In this document: piece after piece, positions 7,803-17,179 of the stretch
Position numbering within the stretch: position 1 is the stretch's first letter
Layout of the letters: each line of letters begins with the position of its first letter
DNA from: UBA9160 sp035489755
GTDB taxonomy: Bacteria; Myxococcota_A; UBA9160
Direction: 5' to 3'
Assembly (NCBI GenBank): GCA_035489755.1
Contig: DATGZK010000068.1
Span: 1 to 64,000, forward strand
Length of the DNA stretch: 64,000 bases
Notes under the pieces: generated by a model
Seen by the model: the letters and a program-made list of their open reading frames with translations, nothing else
The model's database searches: none
What the model was told of the DNA's origin: nothing
Made by a program: the position numbers and the translations under genes

Positions 7803-9050
7803 TTACGCGGACTCGGCCTCCCGCTTGAACACAAGCAGCGGCTTGGCGCCCTGCTCGATCACTTCCTCGCTGATCACACACTCCTCAACGTCGTCCCGAG
7901 AGGGAATGTCGTACATCAACTCGAGCATCACGTTCTCGAGGATCGCGCGCAGTCCCCGTGCGCCAGACTTGCGCTTGAGCGCTTGGCGAGACACGGCCCG
8001 CAGGGCACCGTCTGTCAGGCGCAGACGGACGTCTTCGAGCTCGAACAGCTTCTGGTACTGCTTCACGAGCGCGTTCTTCGGCTTGGTCAGAATCTCGATC
8101 AACGCGTCCTCGTTCAACTCGTCCAGCGTCGCCACCACGGGAAGCCGCCCCACAAACTCCGGGATCATTCCGAAGCGCAGGAGATCCTCGGTCTCGGCCT
8201 CTCGCAGGACGTCTCCGAGCTTTCGGTCCACCCGCTTTTGGATATCGGCATTGAACCCCATTCCCTTCACCCCGACCCGGCGCTCCACGATCTTCTCGAG
8301 GCCGCAGAACGCCCCGCCGCAGATAAAAAGGATGTTGGTCGTGTCGATCTGGAGGAACTCTTGCTGGGGATGCTTGCGGCCGCCCTTGGGCGGGACGCTG
8401 GCCATGGTCCCCTCGATGATCTTCAGCAGCGCTTGCTGCACGCCCTCGCCGGACACGTCGCGGGTGATCGAGGGGTTTTCCCCCTTGCGGGCGATCTTGT
8501 CGACCTCATCGATGTAGATAATTCCGCGCTGGGCCCGCTCGACATCGTAGTTCGCGGCCTGGAGCAGGTTCAGGATGATGTTCTCGACATCCTCGCCCAC
8601 ATAGCCGGCCTCGGTGAGGGTCGTCGCGTCCGCGATCGTGAAGGGGACGTCGAGGATCTTTGCAAGGGTTTGGGCGAGCAGCGTCTTGCCGGTCCCTGTG
8701 GGGCCGAGCAGCAGGATGTTGGACTTTTGCAGCTCGACGTCGCCGACGAAGGCCTGGCTCTCGATCCTGCGGTAGTGGTTGTGGACCGCGACCGACAGGA
8801 TTTTTTTGGCAGCCTCCTGCCCGATCACATACTCATCAAGAATTTTCTTAATTTCCCGCGGCTTGGGAACGCGGGAGGCCTTGGTGGTGACTTCCTCTCG
8901 CCCATATTCCTCCGCGATGATGTCGTTGCACAGTTCGATGCACTCGTCGCAGATATACACGGTCGGGCCGGCAATCAGCTTCTTCACTTCCTTCTGGCTT
9001 TTCCCGCAGAAGGAGCACGAAAGATTGGCGTTGTCGTCCCTTTTCTTCAT
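7803..9050 (-). CDS. clpX: ATP-dependent Clp protease ATP-binding subunit ClpX
   Basis: Encodes 415 residues. The N-terminal C4 zinc-binding domain (C-S-F-C near residue 17, C-D-E-C near 34) recognises substrates and adaptors. The AAA+ unfoldase core has Walker A G-P-T-G-T-G-K-T and Walker B I-I-Y-I-D-E-V-D-K. Typical ClpX loops are present, including an I-G-F-type ClpP-binding region near 260-275. ClpX unfolds tagged proteins and feeds them to ClpP. Its ATG overlaps the clpP stop (ATGA, 9047-9050), so the two subunits are translationally coupled. Confidence 0.98.
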   Translation of the reverse strand: MKKRDDNANLSCSFCGKSQKEVKKLIAGPTVYICDECIELCNDIIAEEYGREEVTTKASRVPKPREIKKILDEYVIGQEAAKKILSVAVHNHYRRIESQAFVGDVELQKSNILLLGPTGTGKTLLAQTLAKILDVPFTIADATTLTEAGYVGEDVENIILNLLQAANYDVERAQRGIIYIDEVDKIARKGENPSITRDVSGEGVQQALLKIIEGTMASVPPKGGRKHPQQEFLQIDTTNILFICGGAFCGLEKIVERRVGVKGMGFNADIQKRVDRKLGDVLREAETEDLLRFGMIPEFVGRLPVVATLDELNEDALIEILTKPKNALVKQYQKLFELEDVRLRLTDGALRAVSRQALKRKSGARGLRAILENVMLELMYDIPSRDDVEECVISEEVIEQGAKPLLVFKREAESA

Positions 9051-9694
9051 GCCGTCTGGCCTCCGCCCCTCGACTTCTCGACCGACCTCGCGACAGGCAA
9101 CTTCGATAGGTCCCGCCGGGCCATCACCTGGTCGATGATCCCATACTCTTGAGCCTCCGCCCCAGACATATAGTAGTCCCGGTCGGTATCCTTCGCGATC
9201 TGCTCAAGCGACTTGCCGGTATGGTGCTGGAGGATCTCGTTCAGGCGCTGGCGCAGCTTCAGGATTTCCCGCGCCTGGATCTCCACCTCAGTTGCCTGTC
9301 CCTGGAGGCCGCCAATCCACGGCTGGTGGATCATGATCCGGGAGTTGGGCAGCGCCAGGCGCTTGCCCTTGGCGCCCGCCGCGAGGAGCACTGCACCCAT
9401 CGAGGCCGCCTGCCCCACGCAAATCGTCGCGATATCGGGCTGCACATATTGCATCGTATCGTAGATGGCAAGGCCCGCGGTGAGCGACCCTCCAGGAGAG
9501 TTCACGTACAGGTGAATGTCCTTTTCGGGGTCTTCGGCCTCAAGAAAAAGCAGCTGCGCGATCACGAGGTTTGCGACGTCGTCGTCCACGGCGCTGCCGA
9601 GAAAGATGATCCGGTCGCGCAGCAGGCGCGAATAGATGTCGTAGGCCCTCTCGCCGCGATGATCCTGTTCGACCACGATCGGAACTAGGGGCAT
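9047..9694 (-). CDS. clpP: ATP-dependent Clp protease proteolytic subunit ClpP
   Basis: Encodes 215 residues. The catalytic triad is visible: Ser98 in G-Q-A-A-S-M-G-A, His123 in M-I-H-Q-P and the Asp in D-T-D-R-D. The handle and N-terminal loops are as in other ClpP tetradecamers. There is a short N-terminal segment (M-P-L-V-P-I-V-V-E-Q) that is usually processed. A 120-base gap separates it from tig. That gap contains a 6-bp hairpin (9715-9730) without a T-tract, so read-through from tig is plausible. Confidence 0.98.
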   Translation of the reverse strand: MPLVPIVVEQDHRGERAYDIYSRLLRDRIIFLGSAVDDDVANLVIAQLLFLEAEDPEKDIHLYVNSPGGSLTAGLAIYDTMQYVQPDIATICVGQAASMGAVLLAAGAKGKRLALPNSRIMIHQPWIGGLQGQATEVEIQAREILKLRQRLNEILQHHTGKSLEQIAKDTDRDYYMSGAEAQEYGIIDQVMARRDLSKLPVARSVEKSRGGGQTA

Positions 9695-9815
9695 CGATCC
9701 CTCGCTTCGCTGCCAGCCGACTCATCGGCTCGAACCGTCTCAAGATTGCATCCGAGGCCATGGCGCGCCCATCGGGGGGAGGGGGCGGCCCTCTCACAAC
9801 CGTGCCAGCCCGGCC

Positions 9816-11150
9816 CTAAGTTGCGGACACTTCGTCGATCTTAGCTTCACGGCACAGGTACTCAAGCGCCTTCTCGTCGGCAAGTTGGGTGCGGATCGTT
9901 TCGAGCAGATCCGCCTCGCGATACGCCTTGCGCAGCTTCGCCGAGTCGACGCCCTGCTCCTGCGCCATTCGCTCGATGCGCGCCTCGACTTCGGAATCGT
10001 CCGCCCCAAAAACCTGGGTCTTCGCAACGGCTTCGAGCAGGAGCGCTTCGCGCGCCTCGCGCTCCGCGAGAGGGCGCCATTCCTCGTGCCAACGCGAAAG
10101 CTGGCCGTGGAGCGCTTCGTGAGGGACGGAGCGCTCGAGCTCGCGGTGCGCGGCGCTGAGCCTGCGTTCGAGCCGCCGTTCCACAAGACCTGCGGGCAGC
10201 TCGAAGGGCGTGCGTTCGATCAGTGCATCGAGGATCGAGCGCTGAAGTGCCGCCTGCGCCTTTCGCTCGCGCTCGGCGGTAATGTTCGCCCGGACCCGCG
10301 CGCGCAACTCCTCGAGGGAGGCGAAATCTCCGACATCCTTGGCGAACTCGTCATCGAGTTCGGGCACCGCCCGCCGGCGCACGCTGTGGAGGTGAACCTC
10401 GAACACGGCCTCCTTGCCCGCGAGATCGCTTCGCGCGTAGTCGCCCGGGAAATGGATCGTGACCTCGCGCCGCTCCCCCGCCCGTGCACCCACAAGCTGC
10501 GACTCGAAGCCCGGCAGGAACCGGTCTGAGCCGAGCTCGACCGCGACGTCCTGGCCGCTCCCTCCCTCGAAGGCTGCGCCGTCGATGCGACCGACGAAAT
10601 CGATTTGCACGATGTGGGTGGGCGCAGCCTGCGTGCCCTCCGGCTCCTCGACGACCGGTGCGCGCTCTTGGCGCAATCGCTCGAGCGCACCCTCTACGTC
10701 CTCGACGCCCACCACGACCGTGGGCCGCCGCCCCGGAAGCCCGTGAAGGTCAGGCAGCGCAAAGGTGGGCTTCACCTCGACGCGTGCTGTGTAGCGAAAC
10801 GGTAAGCCTGGCTTTGGCGACTGCGCCTCGATCGCGGGCTCGGCGACGGGCACCGTCCCGCTTTGGCTAAGCGCCTCTGCGAATGTCTCGCTCACGAGCG
10901 CGCGCTCGATCTCCTCGAGCACGCTCGCGCCATACAGCTTCTCAAGCACGGAGCGGGGCGCCTTGCCAGGTCGGAAGCCAGGCACGCGAGCGCGCTTTGC
11001 GAGATCCCGATAGGTTCGATCGAAGGTACGGTTGACGCGATCTGCGGCGACCTCGATCTCGAGTGTGCGCACGACGGAAGTCGTCTCTGTGGTTTCAACG
11101 CGCACCGTAGGCGTTGCGGCCGCGGTTTCTTCGCTCTTGTCAGGATTCAT
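9816..11150 (-). CDS. tig: Trigger factor, ribosome-associated chaperone and PPIase
   Basis: The ATG at 11150 gives 444 residues. Upstream in-frame codons add a basic tail that resembles nothing. The ribosome-binding domain shows the signature G-F-R-P-G-K-A-P near residue 61, reached by V-V-R-T-L-E-I-E-V. The FKBP-type middle domain lies near 160-250 (V-Q-I-D-F-V-G-R-I-D-G, then G-S-G-Q-D). The long helical C-terminal chaperone domain follows. Trigger factor meets nascent chains at the ribosome exit. It is the first protein gene after tRNA-Lys and tRNA-Leu in this minus-strand block. Confidence 0.96.
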   Translation of the reverse strand: MNPDKSEETAAATPTVRVETTETTSVVRTLEIEVAADRVNRTFDRTYRDLAKRARVPGFRPGKAPRSVLEKLYGASVLEEIERALVSETFAEALSQSGTVPVAEPAIEAQSPKPGLPFRYTARVEVKPTFALPDLHGLPGRRPTVVVGVEDVEGALERLRQERAPVVEEPEGTQAAPTHIVQIDFVGRIDGAAFEGGSGQDVAVELGSDRFLPGFESQLVGARAGERREVTIHFPGDYARSDLAGKEAVFEVHLHSVRRRAVPELDDEFAKDVGDFASLEELRARVRANITAERERKAQAALQRSILDALIERTPFELPAGLVERRLERRLSAAHRELERSVPHEALHGQLSRWHEEWRPLAEREAREALLLEAVAKTQVFGADDSEVEARIERMAQEQGVDSAKLRKAYREADLLETIRTQLADEKALEYLCREAKIDEVSAT

Positions 11151-11205
11151 CGAGGACCCGAAATGGCTTCGCCGGCCGCCGTCGCCCGGGCGGCGCAAGG
11201 CGGGG

Positions 11206-11289
11206 TGCCGGGGACAGGACTCGAACCTGCACGTCCTCGCGGACAGTGGCTCCTAAGGCCACAGCGTCTACCGGTTCCGCCACCCCGGC
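11206..11289 (-). tRNA. tRNA-Leu (anticodon TAG)
   Basis: On the minus strand an 84-base cloverleaf with a long variable arm (type II tRNA) can be drawn: acceptor GCCGGGG/CCCCGGC, anticodon loop CTTAGGA region with TAG, and T arm GCAGG-TTCGAGT-CCTGT. The discriminator is A. The 3' end continues CCC rather than CCA, so CCA must be added after transcription, unlike the two neighbouring tRNA genes. It lies 55 bases before the trigger factor start. Confidence 0.95.
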
Positions 11290-11377
11290 GCACACACAAT
11301 CTCATTTCTTGCGCAGCGTAGGGGGGATGGAAACGAGCGTCAACGAAGGACGGAACCTAGGGCCTTCGCAGAGAAAG

Positions 11378-11453
11378 TGGTGAGCGCGGTAGGAATCGAA
11401 CCTACAACCTAGGGATTAAGAGTCCCTTGCTCTGCCAATTGAGCTACGCGCCC
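11378..11453 (-). tRNA. tRNA-Lys (anticodon CTT)
   Basis: A minus-strand cloverleaf: acceptor GGGCGCG/CGCGCTC (with a G-U pair), D arm GCTC/GAGC, anticodon stem AGGGA/TCCCT with loop CTCTTAA, T arm GTAGGTTCGATTCCTAC, discriminator A and encoded CCA (11378-11380). It precedes tRNA-Leu by 88 bases and is likely co-transcribed with it and tig. Confidence 0.96.
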
Positions 11454-11536
11454 GAGCGCGCTCGACGGTAAGGCGCGCCGCAAGGCGTCGCAAGCCCAGT
11501 CGTGGCGGCGTCGAGGCTTCGCAACTCCGTCCCGAG

Positions 11537-14500
11537 CTAGCGGGCGCGGCCAAACCCTCCTCCGCCGGGCGTCGCGATCCACAGCTCGTCCTCGGCGGCG
11601 AGCTCGAAGGTCGCCCGTCCCGCAAGCTCCTCGGAGGCACCTCCGCGCCGCTTCATGCCGTTCTCTCCGCGGGCGGCCGGCTCGCCCCCTGCAAGGCCAA
11701 AGGGCGCGACGACGCGGCGCTCCGTAAGCAGTGAAACCGTCACCGGGGCGAGAAACTTGTAGCCGCGGACGAGTCCGTCGCCCCCTCGGTAGCGCCCTGC
11801 CCCACCCGAGTTGCGACGCACTTGGAATGCGAGCAGGCGCACGGGATAGCGCGTCTCCAGCACCTCGGCGTCGGTGATGCGGGTATTGGTCATGTGCACG
11901 TGCACGGCCGAGGCCCCCGCGAACGTGGGTCCGGCACCCGCGCCGCCCCCGATGGTTTCGTAGTAGCCGAAGCGAGCATCGCCGAAGGTCACGTTGTTCA
12001 TGGTGCCCTGGCTCGCGGCGGCGAGGCCCAGCGCACCGAGCAGCACGTCGACAATCCGCTGCGACGTCTCCACGTTGCCCCCCGCCACCGCAGCGCCGGG
12101 CGGTGGATCCAGCAGCGAACCCTCGGGAACCACCACCTCCACCGGCGTGAGGCAACCACCGTTGAGGGGGATGCGCTCCGCGACGAGACACCGAAGGACG
12201 TAGAGAACGGCCGCCTGTACGACGGCGCGGGGGGCGTTCAGGTTTCCAGAGGTTGCGGGGTCCGTGCCGGCAAAGTCGATCCGCATCCGCGAGCCCGCCA
12301 CATGGATCGAGACTCGGATGCGCGTTCCATCGTCGAGCCGATCTTCGAAGACGTGATCGCCCGGCTCGAGCCGCGCGATTGCGCGAGCGACCTTCTGGCC
12401 GGCCGCCACCTGAAGCTGCGTCATCGTGGTTTCGACACTCGCAAGGCCGCGGCGTGCCACGAGCTCTCGAAGCAGCGATTCGCCGGTGCGATTTGCGGCG
12501 ACCATGGCTTCGAGGTCGGCCACGTTGTCGTCGGGATTGCGAGCCGGATAGCGCGCGCCGAGGAGGGCTGCGCGAACGCGCCCCTCTTCGAAGCGTCCCG
12601 CCCGCACCAAGAGGAACGGCGACAGCACAACACCCTCCTCTTCGAGCGTCCGCGAGTCCGAGGGCATCGAGCCCGGCGTCTTTCCTCCGATGTCCGCATG
12701 GTGGCCGCGGCTCGCCACGAAGAAGCGCGGAGCGGCCGACTCGACAAAGACTGGGGTCACGACTGTGACGTCCGGCAGGTGCGAGCCACCCGCATGGGGA
12801 TCGTTGGTGACTGCGACATCGCCCGGTGTAAGCTGGGGGAGTGTGCGTTTGATCGCACGCACCGTCTCCCCCATCGCGCCCAGGTGGACGGGAATATGGG
12901 GAGCGTTGGCAACGAGCCCGCCATTCTCGTCGAAGACCGCACACGAGTAGTCGAGGCGCTCCTTAATATTCGTGGATACCGCGGTGTTCCGAAGCACCAC
13001 TCCCATCTGCTCTGCGATCGACATGAAGGCGTTGCCCAAGACCTCGAGGCGAATCGGGTCCGCGCGGGAGAGATCGTCCGCCGCCTTCGGCGAGGTGGCG
13101 CCCTCGTGGTCGTGCAGCACGAGCACGCCCAGCTCATCGATCTCTGCCTCAAAACCGGGGTCGACGACAACGGTGGAAGTGTCGTCCACGACCAAAGCGG
13201 GGCCTCTCATCTGGGCGCCGCGCCCGAGTTCCTCCCGGGCGAATAAGGGGGTCTCGCGGCGACCGCCGCCCGGGAAAAGCACCTCCGCAGCGCGAAACGG
13301 CTGAGCGGGGGTGCGCGCGGCCTTTGCAGCCATGGGTCGAAGATCGAGGCCGATCGCGCCATTAGTCTGCAGAGCCTGGACCCGCGCCACGACAATCTCG
13401 ATGGCTCGACCCTTTCGCGTGTAGCCAAAGCGAGCCTGGTGGACCCGCGCGAAGGCCTTCACCCAATCCTTGTCTTCGGGCTCGGCCACGCAGAGGGCGC
13501 TCTCCGCCCCCGCATAGCGGAGGTCGAGGCGCCGCACGATGCGCACCTCATCCCGCGGCACACCCTCGGCGATAAGAGCGCGACGACCCTCCGCCTCCAG
13601 CTCCGCAAACGCTGTGCGCACCGATTCCGGCAGGGGCAGGGACGCCTCGGGCAGGGGGAGGCGGCCGGCATCGCGTTGCCGATCCCACGCCTGCGGCGCG
13701 ACGCCAATGCCATAGGCAGACAAGAGGCTCGCCAAGGGGTGGAGGAGGATCGTCCGGATGCCGAGTCCGCGCGCGACGGCACAGACGTGCTGCCCCGCGG
13801 CGCCGCCGAAGCCCACCAGGGCGCAATCGCGGGGATCTACCCCGCGCGCCACCGATACCTGCCGGATCGCCTCGGCCATGCTCGCATTGGCGATCTCGAT
13901 GAATCCCTCCCCGACTTGATCGGCGGAGAGAGCGTGGCCCGCCGCGCGCACGGTCGAGGCCACCGCTTCGAGTGCGGCCCGGGCGGGGTCAAGGCGCAGC
14001 GCAAGCGGGAACCGATCCTTGGGCAGGCGGCCGAGCAGGACATTGACGTCGGTCAGGGTGAGCCCCTCGCCGGTCGGGCCAGAACGGCCTCGGCCCAGGC
14101 CGTAGCAGAGGGGTCCGGGATCGGCGCCGGCGCTCTCCGGCCCGACCGTCAAGCGAAAGCCATCAAACCGGCAAAGCGAGCCTCCGCCCGCGGCAACGCT
14201 ATGCACGCGCAGCGCCGGCGAGCGCACGCTGATCCCCGCGATCGTGGTCTCGAAGACACGTTCGACCTCCCCATCGACCACCAGCGACACATCGGTTGAC
14301 GTCCCGCCCATGTCGAACGCAATCGCCTCGCGAAAACCCGCCGCTCTCGCGACGCGCGCCGCGCCCACCGCGCCCCCTGCGGGACCCGAGAGGAGTGCGG
14401 CCGGACCGCGGAAGCGCGCAGCGTCCGTCAGTCCTCCGGAGGACTGCATAAAGCGCAGGGACGACTGAGGGAGCGCCGCAGCCTGCACCTCGGTGTAGTG

Positions 14501-15148
14501 CCGCAGGATCGGAGTGAGGTAGGCGTCGGCGACCGCGGTCTGGCCGCGCGCGAGAAGACCGAGTTCGCGTGCAATCTCGTGCGAGGCGACGACGTGTGCA
14601 AAGCCGGCTTCACTCGCCAGCGCCTTCACCCGAGTCTCGAGCTCTGGGTAGGCGTGGGCATGGATCATCGCAATCGCGACGGAAGCGAGGCCGTCCGCCC
14701 GCGCCGCCGCGAGGCCTGCGCGCAGGGCACTCTCGTTCAGCGGGTTCGCGAGCGTACCGTTTGCGGCGCAGCGGCCATCAACCTCGAGGGTGCGCTCGTG
14801 AAGCGGCGGTGGCCGCTCGATCCGCAGGGCGAAGAGATCCGGCCGCTCTTGCGTTCCGATCACGAATGCGTCGCCGAGTCCCGAGTTCGCCACAAGCAGC
14901 GTGCGCGCTCCCCGACGCGTCAGCAGTGCATTCGTGGCAAGCGTTGTGCCGATTTTTACGCTGCATGCCGGCAAGGGTTGGCCCGGCTGGATGGCACCCA
15001 CAGCCTCAAGCATGGCGCAAATGGCCACGAGGCCGGCGTCGTCCGTCGAAAGGCGCTTGGCGGTGTGGACCGCGCCGTCGGGCGAAACGCCAATGCAGTC
15101 GGTGAACGTCCCCCCCCGGTCGAGCCAGAACTGCCAGATCCCGGCCAA
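11537..15148 (-). CDS. Fused hydantoinase A/B protein, 5-oxoprolinase (ATP-hydrolysing) type
   Basis: Encodes 1203 residues in one chain, as in 5-oxoprolinase/OPLAH enzymes that open 5-oxoproline to glutamate with ATP. Residues 1 to about 690 are the HyuA-type actin-like ATPase: D-R-G-G-T-F-T-D near residue 10, a central A-F-D-M-G-G-T-S-T-D phosphate loop. From about 700 the HyuB part begins (P-I-R-L-E-V-L-G-N-A-F, then S-C-A-V-F-D) and ends G-G-G-G-F-G-R. Substrate could also be a hydantoin or an acetone-like compound, as family members differ. The start is a TTG 12 bases after the phosphodiesterase stop, with no obvious Shine-Dalgarno sequence. Confidence 0.85.
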   Translation of the reverse strand: MAGIWQFWLDRGGTFTDCIGVSPDGAVHTAKRLSTDDAGLVAICAMLEAVGAIQPGQPLPACSVKIGTTLATNALLTRRGARTLLVANSGLGDAFVIGTQERPDLFALRIERPPPLHERTLEVDGRCAANGTLANPLNESALRAGLAAARADGLASVAIAMIHAHAYPELETRVKALASEAGFAHVVASHEIARELGLLARGQTAVADAYLTPILRHYTEVQAAALPQSSLRFMQSSGGLTDAARFRGPAALLSGPAGGAVGAARVARAAGFREAIAFDMGGTSTDVSLVVDGEVERVFETTIAGISVRSPALRVHSVAAGGGSLCRFDGFRLTVGPESAGADPGPLCYGLGRGRSGPTGEGLTLTDVNVLLGRLPKDRFPLALRLDPARAALEAVASTVRAAGHALSADQVGEGFIEIANASMAEAIRQVSVARGVDPRDCALVGFGGAAGQHVCAVARGLGIRTILLHPLASLLSAYGIGVAPQAWDRQRDAGRLPLPEASLPLPESVRTAFAELEAEGRRALIAEGVPRDEVRIVRRLDLRYAGAESALCVAEPEDKDWVKAFARVHQARFGYTRKGRAIEIVVARVQALQTNGAIGLDLRPMAAKAARTPAQPFRAAEVLFPGGGRRETPLFAREELGRGAQMRGPALVVDDTSTVVVDPGFEAEIDELGVLVLHDHEGATSPKAADDLSRADPIRLEVLGNAFMSIAEQMGVVLRNTAVSTNIKERLDYSCAVFDENGGLVANAPHIPVHLGAMGETVRAIKRTLPQLTPGDVAVTNDPHAGGSHLPDVTVVTPVFVESAAPRFFVASRGHHADIGGKTPGSMPSDSRTLEEEGVVLSPFLLVRAGRFEEGRVRAALLGARYPARNPDDNVADLEAMVAANRTGESLLRELVARRGLASVETTMTQLQVAAGQKVARAIARLEPGDHVFEDRLDDGTRIRVSIHVAGSRMRIDFAGTDPATSGNLNAPRAVVQAAVLYVLRCLVAERIPLNGGCLTPVEVVVPEGSLLDPPPGAAVAGGNVETSQRIVDVLLGALGLAAASQGTMNNVTFGDARFGYYETIGGGAGAGPTFAGASAVHVHMTNTRITDAEVLETRYPVRLLAFQVRRNSGGAGRYRGGDGLVRGYKFLAPVTVSLLTERRVVAPFGLAGGEPAARGENGMKRRGGASEELAGRATFELAAEDELWIATPGGGGFGRAR

Positions 15149-15159
15149 TGCGCAGCGGG

Positions 15160-17166
15160 TCAGCGACTCGCGCGACCGTACAGCGCAGCGCGAAGGTCGA
15201 GGCTGAGGCTTTGACCGTCGAGCCGGAGCCTGCGAGGATTGCGGCCCTCGGCGCGCACGACGACCGCGAGTTGGTCGGGCGCGAGATCGGATGGGGTCGC
15301 GAATCCAAAGACGCCCCCGGGTCCAGTCCTGCCGTGGGCCACGCGGCGAGGCTGCCCCTCCGCCTGCGGCGCGTGGGCCTCCACCAGCACCTCGGCGCCT
15401 TCGACGGGCAGGCGCTCACCACTCGCCACAGGGTCGTTCTCGGACACCATGACGCGCGCCGTGCGTCCGTCGTGGGCGCGCTCTACGGCAACGGCCACAT
15501 CGCGCAGCCAGACCATGGGTTCCGCAACCACGGCGGCCATCCCGATCCGCTCGACGTGGCGCGCCGGGTTGGCACGCAGAGCGATGTCCTGCGGTGACAT
15601 GCCGTGGTCGGCCGTCACCACGAAGAGGGTTTCCTCGAGAAGGCCCCGCCGTTCGATCACATCCAAGACTCGCCCGATGCGGCGATCGGTCTCATCGAGA
15701 GCGGCGCCCAGGCCGGGGTGATGGGGTCCGTAGTCGTGGCCAGCACCGTCGGTGAGGGTCAGCTCGTGGAACACGCAATGAGGCGCACGCAGATCAGGAC
15801 GGGTAAACAGCTCGATCACCTGAGCTACGCCCCGTGCATCGACCAGCGACTCGCGCGCGACCCCGGTCTGGCCGTCGGTTTCCCAGCGCGAATCACAGTC
15901 ACTCAGGAGCTCCGCGGTGAGCACGCGAAGACGCGCACGGTCGGCAAGGTTGCGACCCTCGAGCACGGCGTGGTCAGCGCCGCGGCCGAGCGGTTCGTAG
16001 ATGCTCGCAGTCAGTGCTTGCGGACCGTGAACGCGGTGAAATGCCTCGAAGATCGTCTCCACACCCGCACTCACGAAACCCTCGGTGTGGAGCTGCTGCC
16101 CCTGCGGCGAAACGAGCTCGCCCTTTTCGCGCAGGTAATAGGAAGGGTTCACAACGTCGTGGTGACCGCACCAGGCGCCTGTGCCGATGGTCGTGTGACT
16201 CGGCCATGTGATCGAAGGAAAGTTCACGATCGAACCCGAGGAAAGGATGGCTGCGCGCTCGCGCAGGCGCCGCAGAGCGGGGAGCGCAGCGGGGTCGCTC
16301 GCAAGGCGACGCTCGAGCTCCGTGTGGGAGAGTCCATCGAGCAGGAAGATGTAGACGCGGGATGCGGCGGGTGCACGCTCATTTAGGATTTCCGTGAGCA
16401 CACGCCCATCCTGGCGCTTTAGGTAAACGTCCGGAGGGACGCTCCGCTCGGAAGATGTGCGCCCCGTAGCGTCACAACCGTCCATCTTGGGGAAGCCAGC
16501 CGCCGAAAGGAGCGTGGGAGCGATGTCCACCGCTCTCGCCGCAAGGCCATGGTGTCCGGAGCGCACACGGGGTCCGGCGAACCAAAGCGGCGCGCGAGAC
16601 TGACGCACATTGAGTGCGCCGTGGGTCCCTGGCTGAATCCCCTGCGACCAATCCTCGGGTGAGATCGCAAGGTCAGGGGCATGGGGCGAGTCGAAGAGCT
16701 GGGCCACGCGTTCATAGGCGAACGGGTAGCTCTGGTGCTGCGTGCGGATAAAACGCTGCGCCGGGTCGTCTCCATCAAAGCCCGATGCCCGCGCTGCGGT
16801 TGTCTCTTCCTGGACGGTGCGGAGAGCGGCCTCGTCCTGCCGAGCGAGCGGGTTTTCGCCCAGCAGCTCGATCACTTCGAACGCAAGCCGACCGTCGCGT
16901 CCGACGCGCCGGACAAAGCGGACAAGACCCCGCCGTGACCAAACCTCGTAGGCCGCGCAGCGCTCGCCGTTTGCCGCGCGCCAGGTGAGGACGAGGTCCA
17001 CCTGGTCGCGGACCTCAGGATCGGTGAGGAGTGCCAGGATTGCGCGGTTCCCAGACTCCTCTTGCTCCGGATCAAGCCCTTGCCCGCCCAGCCGCTCTGG
17101 GCCGAGGATCAGCCCCTCCTGCTGCGCGGCGGGCAGCCGCGGATTTCCTCGGCGCGGGAGCGTCAT
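15160..17166 (-). CDS. Type I phosphodiesterase / alkaline-phosphatase-superfamily protein with unusual domain order
   Basis: ATG 17166 gives 668 residues. Sequence upstream in this frame is only the antisense-frame shadow of murJ. Residues 270-570 form a phosphodiesterase/nucleotide pyrophosphatase core: metal site L-L-D-G near 276, nucleophile Thr320 in S-I-T-W-P-S-H-T-T, the D-G-A-G-H-D-Y-G metal site and T-A-D-H-G-M. A G-T-H-G segment followed by P-L-W-F-A-G-P and V-D-I-A-P-T-L-L (residues 180-221) normally comes after the D-H-G site. Here it comes before the core, suggesting circular permutation or a degenerate second domain. It lies 13 bases after murJ. Substrate is unknown. Confidence 0.75.
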   Translation of the reverse strand: MTLPRRGNPRLPAAQQEGLILGPERLGGQGLDPEQEESGNRAILALLTDPEVRDQVDLVLTWRAANGERCAAYEVWSRRGLVRFVRRVGRDGRLAFEVIELLGENPLARQDEAALRTVQEETTAARASGFDGDDPAQRFIRTQHQSYPFAYERVAQLFDSPHAPDLAISPEDWSQGIQPGTHGALNVRQSRAPLWFAGPRVRSGHHGLAARAVDIAPTLLSAAGFPKMDGCDATGRTSSERSVPPDVYLKRQDGRVLTEILNERAPAASRVYIFLLDGLSHTELERRLASDPAALPALRRLRERAAILSSGSIVNFPSITWPSHTTIGTGAWCGHHDVVNPSYYLREKGELVSPQGQQLHTEGFVSAGVETIFEAFHRVHGPQALTASIYEPLGRGADHAVLEGRNLADRARLRVLTAELLSDCDSRWETDGQTGVARESLVDARGVAQVIELFTRPDLRAPHCVFHELTLTDGAGHDYGPHHPGLGAALDETDRRIGRVLDVIERRGLLEETLFVVTADHGMSPQDIALRANPARHVERIGMAAVVAEPMVWLRDVAVAVERAHDGRTARVMVSENDPVASGERLPVEGAEVLVEAHAPQAEGQPRRVAHGRTGPGGVFGFATPSDLAPDQLAVVVRAEGRNPRRLRLDGQSLSLDLRAALYGRASR

Positions 17167-17179
17167 GGGCACGAAGGTA

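Noticed and set aside
6318..9152. A 944-residue open frame on the plus strand opposite lon and clpX
   Set aside because: It is a mirror of two strongly conserved genes in high-GC DNA, with a Leu/His/Asp-rich composition and no domain.
9715..9730. Hairpin between tig and clpP as a terminator
   Set aside because: It has a short 6-bp stem and no T-tract. It could be an mRNA processing site, but nothing supports that.
11409..12944. A 511-residue minus-strand frame inside the oxoprolinase gene
   Set aside because: It is an Arg-rich frame shadow and even runs through tRNA-Lys. The overlapping 1203-residue protein is clearly conserved.
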